Assembly: GCF_010668395.1 (NCBI RefSeq)
Contig: NZ_WUEY01000028.1
Coordinates: 1-64,000 of the forward strand
Direction of reading: 5' to 3'
Length of the DNA stretch: 64,000 nt
DNA from: Martinezella lusitana
Lineage (GTDB): Bacteria > Pseudomonadota > Alphaproteobacteria > Rhizobiales > Rhizobiaceae
Shown here: one piece after another, positions 1 through 8,090 of the stretch
Layout: each line of letters begins with the position of its first letter
Numbering within the stretch: position 1 is the first letter of the stretch
Program-made: the position numbers and the translations under genes
Notes under the pieces: model-generated
Told to the model about the DNA's origin: nothing
Database searches by the model: none
What the model saw: the letters and a program-made list of their open reading frames with translations, nothing else

Positions 1-68
1 CGTCTTCGGACAGCAGCTTCATGACCGGCGGCGAGGTTTTCGTCGATGGAGGCCTGGCGCAGGTCTGA
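1..68 (+). CDS. C-terminal end of a short-chain dehydrogenase (partial)
   Basis: The frame from base 3 reads SSDSSFMTGGEVFVDGG and stops at the TGA at 66-68. The block S-S-F-M-T-G-G-x-x-x-V-D-G-G is the classical C-terminal signature of NAD(P)-dependent short-chain dehydrogenases/reductases. Only about 21 residues are in the window, so the cofactor motif and catalytic Tyr/Lys lie upstream and the substrate cannot be inferred. Confidence 0.7.
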   Translation, partial: SSDSSFMTGGEVFVDGGLAQV

Positions 69-149
69 AGCCCCTGAGCGTTGGGGCTTGAGAGCTTCGA
101 TAACGTGGATCGAAGCTCTCAGGGCGCCGTCCGGCACAGAAGCGAGTCG

Positions 150-432
150 TCTCCGTGATGCCTGTCCCGGGCTCACGCCTTGGGCGCAGGTAGACGATCA
201 TGTTGGCAACTTCCTCGGTCGTTGTAAAATGCTGGATAAGGGAGGCCGGACGCAGCGCCATCAGGAAACCTCGCTCGGCTTCCTCTTATGCGATTCCGTT
301 CGCGGCGGCCTGCTTCGCCATGAAGTTAGCAGCCACCTCAACGCGACGCCGTGCAAATGCCTTGGCCGTCGGACGCCAACCGAAGTTTTCCGCAAAAAAC
401 TCCGCGCCCAGATGAGACACGCCGGTTAGTTT
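150..432 (-). pseudogene. Decayed short-chain dehydrogenase C-terminal remnant
   Basis: Read on the minus strand, the frames contain F-A-R-R-R-V-E-V-A-A-N-F-M-A-K-Q and then R-P-A-S-L-I-Q-H-F-T-T-T-E-E-V-A-N-M-I-V-Y-L. This matches the part of classical SDRs just before the final T-G-G-x-x-x-x-D-G-G. The two pieces are separated by a stop, the Rossmann N-terminus is missing and the C-terminus runs into unrelated sequence. I read it as a dead fragment. The same remnant, with a few substitutions, lies in repeat copy B at 39710-39990. Confidence 0.6.
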
Positions 433-573
433 GGGCAGCCCCGCAGGTCGCGATTCAGCACGAACTCACATGGCCGATACTTCAGCCGCATTGGCGAGTT
501 CGCTACATCCCATGCACGCGGTACGCATTGAATGAAGTTCATACCATGGCACTATGTGTCAGGCGTTTTCTCA

Positions 574-801
574 TTATCTTGGCTTCTTGAAGCGGACTCC
601 TACACCCCCGCCGTTTTCCGGAATGAATTCGATCCCGGCGTCCTCAAGCGCCTGCTTCACGCGCTGAAGCGTGCTTTCCCGTAGGTCCTCGCCTCGTTCA
701 AGCCGACTAATCGTGTGTGTCGACACGTCGGCCGCCTTTGCAAGTTCGCGCACACCCCATTCAAGCGCAGTACGCGCCATCTTGCATTGAATTGCATCCA
801 T
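574..801 (-). CDS. Small XRE-like helix-turn-helix regulator (repeat copy A)
   Basis: The product is 75 aa if translation starts at the ATG at 801; an internal ATG at 780 (M-A-R-T-A-L-E-W) is an alternative. Residues about 10-60 form a lambda-repressor-type HTH: A-L-E-W-G-V-R-E-L-A-K-A-A-D-V-S, then T-I-S-R-L-E-R-G. The tail, A-G-I-E-F-I-P-E-N-G-G-G-V-G-V-R, is a signature seen in many small rhizobial HTH proteins. It is divergent from the gene at 933. The equivalent gene in copy B (40126-40371) shares only this tail and has another DNA-recognition part. The target is unknown. Confidence 0.75.
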   Translation of the reverse strand: MDAIQCKMARTALEWGVRELAKAADVSTHTISRLERGEDLRESTLQRVKQALEDAGIEFIPENGGGVGVRFKKPR

Positions 802-932
802 ATCGCAACACTGTAGCGTTTTCGGTTGCCCGCCGATGGCGGATAGTGTAGGTTCCAAATGAAATCGGCTGGATGGCGTGCTGGAACACGCCACCCAACC
901 TAACCACACCCAAGCTAGTTGGAGCTCGGATC

Positions 933-1550
933 ATGGCTGATTCTGAGAATAGCAGAACTTTGCCTGCAAATACCCGACTAAACATCCTTTCGTACACGAC
1001 AGATTTTCTGACGCGGACGAAGGACCGTGGCGTTAACGGCTCTGCCGCCGATCCGGCCCTTGTAAAGTGGCTGGAATGGCATGAAGCCCATCGCGAATTC
1101 GTCCGGCGCTGCCACCTGCAGCAGCACCTCGAGACCCAGTTGGTCGAAGCCGTCGGTTTTCCCTCCATTAAAATCGATGTTCCGGGCAAGCCCAATCCGG
1201 CCCACATGCAAAGTGAGGCCGAGATTGAATACTGGCTCAAAGGCGACGATCTGGCCGAGGCACGGGATAGGGCAAAGGAAGCGCTGTCGGCGCAGGTTCG
1301 GCGCTGGCATGCCGCAGACAACGTCATCGGGTATACCAGAGCCCAGGAAGCCGAGAGCGTGGCCGCTGATCGCGAGCTCGCACTGGCTGCGGAACTGTGG
1401 GAGATGCCCGCGCAGTCCATTGAAGGAGCAATCGCCAAGCTGCATGGGGTTCTGACCCTCGGTATCGCATCGCGTGACTGCGACGAATTTCCCTGGCGGT
1501 CGCTACGCTCCTTGATGAAGGATCTTTTGGAGATGCAACAGGCGGTTTGA
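933..1550 (+). CDS. Conserved hypothetical protein, repeat copy A
   Basis: The 205-aa product is soluble, rich in Glu, Ala and Leu and probably largely helical, with no signal peptide or membrane segment. I recognise no domain. The start M-A-D-S-E-N-S-R was chosen because the same ATG follows the same GGAGCTCGG leader in copy B (40495). The two copies differ at only three residues (Asn/Asp and Met/Leu in the P-G-K-P segment, His/Asn after R-R-W), so the reading frame has been kept since duplication. A degenerate piece of a third relative lies at about 6855-6935 on the minus strand. Confidence 0.8.
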   Translation: MADSENSRTLPANTRLNILSYTTDFLTRTKDRGVNGSAADPALVKWLEWHEAHREFVRRCHLQQHLETQLVEAVGFPSIKIDVPGKPNPAHMQSEAEIEYWLKGDDLAEARDRAKEALSAQVRRWHAADNVIGYTRAQEAESVAADRELALAAELWEMPAQSIEGAIAKLHGVLTLGIASRDCDEFPWRSLRSLMKDLLEMQQAV

Positions 1551-1946
1551 TCCCGCAGCCGCCGGCTCAGGGATGACCAGAATAAAGACGGCATCGCACT
1601 CGTGATAGACCTTGATTGTCAGTTGGTGGCCCGACGTCGACCACAGAACCAATACCGCAAAAACGATACCGCCATGCCTCTTCCATCCACCGCGATCAGC
1701 CCGCGCAAGAGGAGCTTCGGAGGCCATTTAGATCGCAAGCCCGCCCATCGATTGATAATCGGCAGCTGCTGACGAGAATTGAAGTCGCAGTCACCGATCC
1801 CCGCGTCACATTATCAAGATCCCCTGGCGAGATGCCCGCCATGGCGCAGATCAGTGAAGCCCACTATGAATCCCATGAAATGCTTGGTGGCGATGCGTGA
1901 TTCTATTCCTCCGAACATCCCAAGATGCACCTTCCGAGTAAGGCCG

Positions 1947-2231
1947 CTATCGTCTCGATTTCCGCCACCCGGCGGCCTGCGCATCTGCTTCGCTGCAGAA
2001 CCATCGCTCACCGTAGGCGGGATCTATCCGGGTCATGGCGTAAAACTTCTGTCCTGGGACGTGATAGATCCGCTCTCCGGTTTCGATGCTGACATTTCCC
2101 TTGATGTTGCAAGACGGATCGGTCGTTTCCTTCACTTGTTGGGCAATCGGCTGTGGAACGAGCTTATAGCCGCCCGTTGCGACAAACGATGCTGTTGAGA
2201 CAATCGCGACCAAAGCGACAAATCTGGACAT
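1947..2231 (-). CDS. Exported 'sunset'-domain small protein
   Basis: The 94-aa product begins with a hydrophobic, signal-peptide-like segment (F-V-A-L-V-A-I-V-S-T-A-S-F-V-A). The C-terminal half reads C-N-I-K-G-N-V-S, then I-Y-H-V-P-G-Q-K-F-Y, then W-F-C-S-E-A-D-A-Q-A-A-G-W-R. This is the short 'sunset' domain found at the end of secreted thermonuclease-like proteins and in stand-alone rhizobial proteins. The two cysteines probably pair outside the cytoplasm. A GGGAGA Shine-Dalgarno sequence lies a few bases before the ATG at 2231. The role is unknown. Confidence 0.8.
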   Translation of the reverse strand: MSRFVALVAIVSTASFVATGGYKLVPQPIAQQVKETTDPSCNIKGNVSIETGERIYHVPGQKFYAMTRIDPAYGERWFCSEADAQAAGWRKSRR

Positions 2232-2234
2232 CAA

Positions 2235-2645
2235 ATATCTCCCGATTGCCGCGAATGTAGCGAATACCGCTTTCGTTAGAGTTGAGCGGATGAATAAAAA
2301 TCTACTGATCTCACAGGATATTCGATGAAACGGAAACTCATACTCGGGCCGGCTTCTTGAGCCGGCGGTGCTAAGCGGGACGATCAGCTTTTTCGGCGCG
2401 ACATGATCAGGGCGGCATGACGCTCCGGGTATCCAGAATGTTTCCGTCCATGGTTCAGAGCTCTCGAAGGACCTAGCAATACGGAGATTGGACAGGCGAC
2501 TGCCAATAAAGGAAATCCAAATTTGCGAGAGGCAATAGGCTGCTCGGGGCTGTTTTCGACATCACCCCCCTTGAGTGCCGAATAAAACCTCCATGAGACG
2601 TGTTCACCACCGCACGCCCGCGATTTGCCGTGTGGTTTAAGGAGT
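2235..2645. other. Intergenic region without recognisable gene
   Basis: About 410 bases separate the divergent sunset-domain gene and cytochrome b561. The short frames on both strands show no recognisable motif or ribosome binding site. It presumably holds both promoters. An AAGGAG sequence just before 2653 serves cytochrome b561. Confidence 0.5.
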
Positions 2646-2652
2646 TCCTTGC

Positions 2653-3234
2653 ATGACAATTCAAAGTACCGTTCTCGATGCAACACCCAAAAACGTTGCC
2701 CGTTACGACCGACTCACGATTACCCTTCATTGGCTTACTGCTCTGCTCGTCGTCTCACTTTTCGCGCTTGCCCAGGTGTGGGACATCCTTCAAAAGGGAA
2801 CGCCTTTGCGTCTCGGCTTGCAGTCACTTCATATTTCGCTCGGAATGACGCTTGCGGCGGTCATCGCAATTCGGATCGTCTGGCGGTTGGCGCACCGGGG
2901 CGATTTGCCGCCTGCGGCCGGCGGCTTTCAGCACCTGCTGGCAAAGGCCGTTCATGGCCTTCTTTACCTTCTCCTCCTCCTCCAGGTGGCGCTCGGATTT
3001 TTGTTTCGTTGGTCGCAAAATCAACCGCTCTCGTTCTTCGGGCTTTTTGCGCTGCCGCAGCCTGACGGATTTCCAGTCGATATGCGCGGCACCTTTGCGC
3101 TCATGCATTATTGGGTTGCCTGGTCGATTATCATTTTGGCTGGTTTTCATGCATGCGCTGCGCTGCTTCATCACTATGTTCTGAAGGATCGCGTTCTCGG
3201 GCGCATGTTTCCGATCCCGGCCAATAAACGATAG
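2653..3234 (+). CDS. Cytochrome b561 family protein
   Basis: This 193-aa inner-membrane protein has four hydrophobic helices (about 23-45, 58-78, 98-118 and 150-172). Histidines near the helix ends (H26 in L-H-W-L, H60 in S-L-H-I, H152 in M-H-Y-W, H166 in F-H-A) are placed as in the YodB/CybB family, where four His ligate two b haems. Such proteins pass electrons from the quinone pool; some scavenge superoxide. AAGGAG lies at good spacing before the ATG. The next gene (MFS exporter) starts about 46 bases downstream, so the two may be co-transcribed. The electron acceptor is not evident. Confidence 0.88.
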   Translation: MTIQSTVLDATPKNVARYDRLTITLHWLTALLVVSLFALAQVWDILQKGTPLRLGLQSLHISLGMTLAAVIAIRIVWRLAHRGDLPPAAGGFQHLLAKAVHGLLYLLLLLQVALGFLFRWSQNQPLSFFGLFALPQPDGFPVDMRGTFALMHYWVAWSIIILAGFHACAALLHHYVLKDRVLGRMFPIPANKR

Positions 3235-3280
3235 TTCACCGAGCCCAGAAAATTGGAAACACACTCGCGCAGGACGGCCA

Positions 3281-4825
3281 ATGTCGAAACAGCACCAAGC
3301 GGCTGATGCAACTCCGGGGTCTGTCGTGGTCTGGATTGGCTTCGTTGCCATGTGCGTTGGCATGTTCATGGCGATCCTCGACGTCCAGGTCGTCGCGACA
3401 TCCCTGCCAACCATCCAGTCCGCGCTCGAGATCGACCCGGACCGGATGAGCTGGATCCAGACGGCCTATCTCATCGCCGAAGTGGTCGCCATCCCGCTGA
3501 CAGGTTTTCTGACGCGGTCGCTGACGATGCGGTGGCTGTTCTTCACCGTTATCTGTCTGTTCGTCATCGCTTCCATCGGCTGTGCCTTGAGCGGCAGCTT
3601 CGGCGAACTGGTGGCCTGGCGTGTCCTTCAGGGTTTTTCGGGCGGCACCCTGATCCCGTCGGTATTCTCCGCCGTCTTCATCCTCTTTCCGAACGAGCGG
3701 CAAGCGGTGGCGACGACGATCGCCGGCGTGCTTGCCGTTCTTGCGCCGACGGTTGGGCCGATAATCGGCGGCTGGCTGACGCAGACCTATTCCTGGCACT
3801 GGCTGTTTCTGATCAATGTCATCCCCGGCATCGTTTCGGCCATCGTCGCGTGGCGAACGCTGCCGCGCGGAACAGTCGACCGCTCAGAGATCGTTCACCT
3901 CGACGGCCTGTCGCTCGTCCTGATGGCGACCGCGCTGACGACGCTCGAACTGAGCCTGACGGATGCGCCTACCAGCGGCTGGTCCTCGGTCTATGTGTCG
4001 AGCCTGCTTGCCGTGTTCCTCGCATCAGGCTGCATTTTCGTCTGGCGTTCGCTGCGCCGTAGCCGGCCGGTGGTGGATCTTAGCAACTTCGGCGACCGGA
4101 ACTTTCTTGTCGGAGCGATCCTCAGCTTCATCCTCGGGATCGGCCTGTTCGGATCGGTCTATCTGATGCCGGTCTTTCTTGCCTTCGTCCGCGGGCACAA
4201 CGCACTCCAAATCGGCACGACGATGCTCGTTACCGGGATTGCCCAGCTGGTTACGGCGCCGATCGCCGTGGCGCTGGAAAAGCGCACGGATCCCCGTCTG
4301 CTTTCGGCGCTGGGCTTCGGCGTCTTTGCGGTCGGGCTCGCCATGAGCGCCTTTGAGGATCCGCGCTCCGATTACGATGCGTTGTTCTGGCCGCAGATCG
4401 TCCGCGGTGTCGCCATTATGTTCTGCCTGCTGCCGCCCACGCGGCTGGCACTCGGCAATCTGCTGCCCGAACGTGTTCCGGACGCGAGCGGTCTATTCAA
4501 CCTGATGCGGAACCTCGGCGGCGCAATCGGCATCGCGCTGATCGATACGATCGTCTACACGCGCTCCGGTCCGCTCGCGCAGAGCCTGTGGGACCGCCTC
4601 CAGTCCGGCCACGCCGACACCGCCGCCTTCGTCGGGGCTCCGGTTCGGACGATCGCCGGCCACACCGGAGCTTTCGACGTCGACACCACGGCAATGCTGG
4701 ATCCGCTGGTTCAGACGGCTGCCAGCGTCCAAGCCATCAACGAAGCCTGGCTGGTTGTCGCCATCCTAACCGGCTGTGCGGTGCTGTGTGTGCCATTTGC
4801 CAAGCGGGTCTCGCCGCCGCGATGA
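3281..4825 (+). CDS. DHA2-family MFS multidrug exporter (EmrB/QacA type)
   Basis: The 514-aa protein is of the size and hydrophobicity expected for 14 transmembrane helices. Helix 1 carries M-A-I-L-D-V-Q-V-V-A-T-S-L-P, the DHA2 version of motif D1 with its membrane-embedded Asp. Helix 5 has G-V-L-A-V-L-A-P-T-V-G-P-I-I-G-G, the antiporter motif C typical of proton-coupled drug exporters. No EmrA-type membrane fusion partner is adjacent, so it may work alone or with a distant partner. The substrate cannot be told. The following SDR gene on the same strand starts about 205 bases later. Confidence 0.9.
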   Translation: MSKQHQAADATPGSVVVWIGFVAMCVGMFMAILDVQVVATSLPTIQSALEIDPDRMSWIQTAYLIAEVVAIPLTGFLTRSLTMRWLFFTVICLFVIASIGCALSGSFGELVAWRVLQGFSGGTLIPSVFSAVFILFPNERQAVATTIAGVLAVLAPTVGPIIGGWLTQTYSWHWLFLINVIPGIVSAIVAWRTLPRGTVDRSEIVHLDGLSLVLMATALTTLELSLTDAPTSGWSSVYVSSLLAVFLASGCIFVWRSLRRSRPVVDLSNFGDRNFLVGAILSFILGIGLFGSVYLMPVFLAFVRGHNALQIGTTMLVTGIAQLVTAPIAVALEKRTDPRLLSALGFGVFAVGLAMSAFEDPRSDYDALFWPQIVRGVAIMFCLLPPTRLALGNLLPERVPDASGLFNLMRNLGGAIGIALIDTIVYTRSGPLAQSLWDRLQSGHADTAAFVGAPVRTIAGHTGAFDVDTTAMLDPLVQTAASVQAINEAWLVVAILTGCAVLCVPFAKRVSPPR

Positions 4826-5029
4826 GTTTGGGGATTGGAGCAGGTTCCGATCAATATCATGTGCTCGCTGCCAAGTCGCCGCCACCGCGCAGCCCGCCGC
4901 TTTCAACGGGCACAACTCGGCAAAAGAGCAATCGGAGCTCCCGATGACGCCATCGGTCTTATCCGTTTCCATGCCTTGGGGCTTCCTGCGAAATCTGTGC
5001 TGCGGACAGCACATGCAGGAATGGAAACA

Positions 5030-5764
5030 ATGGCAATCGGAAATATCGCAAATACAAGAATCCTGATCGTCGGTGGCAGCTCCGGAATGGGACTGGCGCT
5101 GGCAAAACAATCTCTGGAGGCCGGCGCCGAGGTAATTATCGTCGGGCGCAACGAAGACAAGCTCAGGCACGCTTATGAAAAGCTGCGAAGTCCGGCAATT
5201 TCAACGGCAGTAGCCGACATTGCCCGAGAAGAAGACGTTGCAGCTCTTTTCGACGGAATCGGACGGCTCGATCACATCGTCAGTACCGCTGCCGATATTG
5301 AAGGCGCATATGAGCTGCTGCCCGCGCTGAAACTGGAAGCCGTGCAACGGGCCATGGCAAGCAAGGTCTACGGGCCGCTGTTCCTGGCGAAATATGGCGC
5401 CCATTCCCTTTCCGCCGGCGGCTCCATCACCTTTACCTCCGGTATCGCGGCGTATCGGCCGGCCATGCGCGGATCGGTCGTCGCCGCCATCAATGCCGCG
5501 CTCGAGGGGCTCGTCCGTGCTCTTGCCATCGAGCTAGCCCCCATTCGTGTCAATGCCGTCTCGCCCGGCTGGGTCGATACGCCCATCTGGACCTTTGTCG
5601 CCGGCGACAGGAAGGACGAGACGCTGGATGCCATGGCAAAGCGCTTGCCGGTCGGCCGGGTCGGTCGCCCCGAAGACATCGCCGATGCTATCGGCTACCT
5701 GATGGGCAACGGTTTCACGACAGGATCGGTACTGCATGTCGAGGGCGGACATCGGCTGATCTAG
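5030..5764 (+). CDS. Atypical SDR-fold protein lacking the YxxxK catalytic pair
   Basis: This is a 244-aa Rossmann protein with a glycine motif near the N-terminus (I-V-G-G-S-S-G-M-G) and the C-terminal T-T-G-S-V-L-H-V-E-G-G. At the place where classical SDRs have Y-A-A-S-K-A-A-L, it has V-A-A-I-N-A-A-L, so both the catalytic Tyr and Lys are missing. It may be a non-canonical reductase or a nucleotide-binding sensor. The start at 5030 is set by AGGA at 5017-5020. It converges with, and overlaps by 50 bases, the LysR gene on the other strand, a common regulator-target arrangement. Confidence 0.85.
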   Translation: MAIGNIANTRILIVGGSSGMGLALAKQSLEAGAEVIIVGRNEDKLRHAYEKLRSPAISTAVADIAREEDVAALFDGIGRLDHIVSTAADIEGAYELLPALKLEAVQRAMASKVYGPLFLAKYGAHSLSAGGSITFTSGIAAYRPAMRGSVVAAINAALEGLVRALAIELAPIRVNAVSPGWVDTPIWTFVAGDRKDETLDAMAKRLPVGRVGRPEDIADAIGYLMGNGFTTGSVLHVEGGHRLI

Positions 5765-6653
5765 GCGACGCGAAACCCTCGCTCGCAGCCGCCAGCAACA
5801 ATCTCAAAGCCGGCGGCTGAACCCGCCGGCGCCGCCACACCATGACGAGCGACGCAAACTGGTCGGATCCTGGCCAAGCCGCTTCCCTGATCTCACCCCT
5901 TTCAAGAGCATCGGCAACCGCCAGACGCGGCACAAGACCGATACCGGAGCCGGCCGCCGCCAATCGCGCAATCGCGCCGATGCTGCCCACTTCAACGGCA
6001 AGCCTTGGTGCTCTCATGCCCGCTTCGGAAAACGCGGCATCGAGCATGGTCCGATAGACGCAACCGGGCCCGGTTCCCAAGAAATCCATCGCGCCGAGCT
6101 CAGCCAGATCCGGCTTCCATGCGCCAAAGGCATTAGCGGTGGATGTCACGAGAACCAGCGGCTCCCTTGCTATCAAGCGCTTGACGAAACGCTGATCGAC
6201 ATCGCCCTGATCGAAGCAAAAGGCGACATCGATCTCGCCGTTCTCAAGCTTCCGCAAGAGTTCGCCGCTACCCGCAACCTTCAACTGCAATGCGATCTCG
6301 GGGTGATCGCCTTGGAAGCCGGATAGCCACGCGGGCAGCCTGACGGCAGCGATCGTCTCCAGCGCGCCGACGGCGATCGATCCAGGCGCCTGTCCGGCCG
6401 CCGTCGTGACTGCGGCGCGCGCCTCTTCGTTCAGCGCCAGTATCTCGTCGGCATAGGAAACGAGCGTCTCCCCCGCCTCCGTTAGTACGAGGCCCTGCCT
6501 GGAGCGAATGAAAAGCACAACGCCCAACTCAGCCTCCAGCGCCTGCATCTGGTCGCTGACGCTGGATTGCACGAGGTGAACCTTCTCGGCAGCCCGCGTG
6601 AAGCTTTTGCTGCGAGCGACCGCCAGGAATGTCTTGAGGACTCGGGGATGCAT
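5715..6653 (-). CDS. LysR-family transcriptional regulator
   Basis: The 312-aa product has an N-terminal winged HTH (residues about 3-60: L-K-T-F-L-A-V-A-R-S-K-S-F-T-R-A-A, then S-S-V-S-D-Q-M-Q-A-L-E) and a periplasmic-binding-protein-like effector domain from about 90 to 290. The start M-H-P-R-V-L was chosen because the HTH must lie at the extreme N-terminus. Its 3' end overlaps that of the SDR at 5030-5764, suggesting linked function. A palindrome repeated elsewhere in the window lies upstream at 6820-6834. The inducer is unknown. Confidence 0.88.
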   Translation of the reverse strand: MHPRVLKTFLAVARSKSFTRAAEKVHLVQSSVSDQMQALEAELGVVLFIRSRQGLVLTEAGETLVSYADEILALNEEARAAVTTAAGQAPGSIAVGALETIAAVRLPAWLSGFQGDHPEIALQLKVAGSGELLRKLENGEIDVAFCFDQGDVDQRFVKRLIAREPLVLVTSTANAFGAWKPDLAELGAMDFLGTGPGCVYRTMLDAAFSEAGMRAPRLAVEVGSIGAIARLAAAGSGIGLVPRLAVADALERGEIREAAWPGSDQFASLVMVWRRRRVQPPALRLLLAAASEGFASPRSADVRPRHAVPILS

Positions 6654-6812
6654 CAATACTCGCGCGATTGTTTCAGAAACCGTACCGCAGCACACAAGGC
6701 CTATTCGCAGTAGGCGCTGGAACGCTGCCACATCGCGTATGTTGTCGTCAACAAGGGACAGTATGCGCCTGGCGCGTGTGCATAAGTATCGTGTGATGAT
6801 CCCGCTCGTCTC

Positions 6813-6834
6813 AGCGAAAACAATGGCTTATTGT
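6813..6834 (+). repeat. 22-base repeat with palindromic core, copy 1
   Basis: AGCGAAAACAATGGCTTATTGT occurs here and again at 14466-14487, with similarity continuing about 12 bases further right. Inside it ACAAT-GGCTT-ATTGT is a perfect 5-base inverted repeat with a 5-base spacer, which also fits the T-N11-A shape of LysR sites. It lies about 165 bases upstream of the LysR start. Operator function is an inference. Confidence 0.55.
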
Positions 6835-6854
6835 ACCGATCGGCATCGTGGCCC

Positions 6855-6935
6855 CGATGCCGTTTCACAACATCGATTTTAACGGAAAGGAAACCGACGG
6901 TTTAACCAACTGGTCTCTCCTGGGCGCTTGGTCCA
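6855..6935 (-). pseudogene. Degenerate fragment related to the repeat-encoded hypothetical gene
   Basis: The reverse complement reads GAGACCAGTTGGTTAAACC, then TCGGTTTCCTTTCCGTTAAA, then ATCGATGTTGTG. This aligns base for base, with a one-base deletion near the start and scattered substitutions, to the segment of the 933-1550 gene coding Q-L-V-E-A-V-G-F-P-S-I-K-I-D-V. It is too short to be a gene and contains an in-frame stop. The family has therefore left at least three marks in this window. Confidence 0.6.
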
Positions 6936-7360
6936 ATAACTGGAAAAGCCGCGCACGAGTTTTGACGGCGAGGGGACAGAGATCGTTGAAGCGGGAAATC
7001 ACAGGAAGGCGGAGATCAAAAAAGTCCCGCCTGCGAGAGGGCGGGACAAGCAAAGTAGCGCACCTCCCAAGCCAGCGCCAAGAAAGGGCGTGAACATTCA
7101 GAAAGCAAGAAACCGATGGAAGTCGAGCCCGCGCTCTCCGCTTCCGTGCTGTTCAGCCGCAGGGATCGATCTGATGAACGGGGCGTATGTAGATCGTCGA
7201 TATCGGAAGCGTATTTCTCGAATTAGCCGACCCGAAAGATGCAGGAACCAATGCTGCAGTCCTCCGGGCGGAGGGCCTATATCAGGGATGAAATTGGCTA
7301 GATCGCGCAACTGACCGCTGTCGAATTTCTCGACGAGGATGTTGAATGGTTCTTGCCATC
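6936..7360. other. Intergenic region without recognisable gene
   Basis: Between the remnant and the small gene at 7361-7582 I see no coding frame with a ribosome binding site or a known motif on either strand. Confidence 0.4.
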
Positions 7361-7582
7361 TTATCGTCCAGGCGGTTTGTCGCTGCTTCTGACCTTTTGG
7401 GCGTCTAGTTGTCCGTGCTCGAACGATTTGGCGGCGCTGCTTCCTTCGGGATATGGGTTCCCATCACCCGTGTCCTTTTGCTTCCCGGCATTTGCGCCAC
7501 GCTCGTATGCGCCGGCATTGCTCTTCGAGACATGCTTTCCATCCGATGCGCTCGATACAGGCGATTTGTCATGCTTTGTCAT
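7361..7582 (-). CDS. Small hydrophilic conserved protein
   Basis: The product is 73 aa, very rich in Lys, Gly, Ser and Asp, with the run G-N-P-Y-P-E-G-S near the middle. It has no hydrophobic segment and is probably disordered. The ATG is preceded by a near-consensus AGGAGG at good spacing, the strongest reason to call it. Similar short 'M-T-K-x-D-K-S-P' proteins occur in rhizobia without known function. It is followed by other minus-strand small-protein and hydrolase genes, but gaps argue against one operon. Confidence 0.65.
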   Translation of the reverse strand: MTKHDKSPVSSASDGKHVSKSNAGAYERGANAGKQKDTGDGNPYPEGSSAAKSFEHGQLDAQKVRSSDKPPGR

Positions 7583-7611
7583 AGGTTCCTCCTTATCCCG
7601 GTAGACCTTCG

Positions 7612-7836
7612 CTATTGCTGAGCGGGGGCAGTGGCCGGCGGCGTTGCGGTGGCAGGCTGCTGTGTGGTCGTCTGGGCCGGGGCGTTAGAAGATATGGTGT
7701 TGGCGTGTGGCCAGAAGCCCCAGGTGAGAGCCGCGACCACGATAATCACAAGGACAGCGATCCATGACATCCAAGGCTGCTGAGGCGCGGGCGTCGTTCT
7801 GAGATCTGGCCTCGGTTTGTTGATGTTGTTGCTCAT
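7612..7836 (-). CDS. Small single-pass membrane protein with Thr/Pro/Ala-rich tail
   Basis: The 74-aa product has a short polar N-terminus (M-S-N-N-I-N-K-P-R), one strong transmembrane helix at about residues 24-41 (W-I-A-V-L-V-I-I-V-V-A-A-L-T-W-G-F-W) and a low-complexity tail of Ala, Thr, Pro and Gln. The start at 7836 rather than further upstream is set by TGGAGGAG. The tail is most likely periplasmic. No family function is known to me. Confidence 0.7.
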   Translation of the reverse strand: MSNNINKPRPDLRTTPAPQQPWMSWIAVLVIIVVAALTWGFWPHANTISSNAPAQTTTQQPATATPPATAPAQQ

Positions 7837-8090
7837 CGGAATGCTCCTCCAAGTCATAACCGTTAACTGTACCGAAGGTTCCAGAGTGTCCGAGCGTTGC
7901 GGCCAAGATTAATAGTGGAACTGATCCGGCACCTGGACGCGCCAATGGACGTTAGCTTTAAAAGCTGATGCCCATAGGCGTGAAACGAGAGCACCCGTAG
8001 ATGACCACACATGGCAGTGTCCGGAGATCAACCCGCGCCTGGCGCCGGTGACCTCCGGACGGCCGCTCTGGAACGGGCCTTAACCCGGCA

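Larger units (their letters stand above)
136..1863 (+). repeat. Copy A of a 1.7-kb dispersed direct repeat
   Basis: This stretch recurs in the same orientation at 39688-41425. The flanks (SDR remnant at the left; hypothetical gene plus about 300 bases at the right) are nearly identical. The middle, about 575-925 here, is different and carries a different small HTH gene in each copy. The offset between copies is about 39,552 bases on the left and 39,562 on the right, so the middle differs in length by about 10 bases. Similarity stops abruptly just after base 1863. Confidence 0.85.

Noticed and set aside
1503..1727. 74-residue minus-strand frame conserved in both repeat copies
   Set aside because: It overlaps the end of the 205-aa gene, lacks a ribosome binding site, and its conservation is explained by the recent duplication; the copies differ by replacements rather than silent changes in this frame.
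2824..3414. 196-residue minus-strand frame across cytochrome b561
   Set aside because: It is the shadow of a clearly coding plus-strand gene, with low-complexity, highly charged sequence typical of antisense frames.
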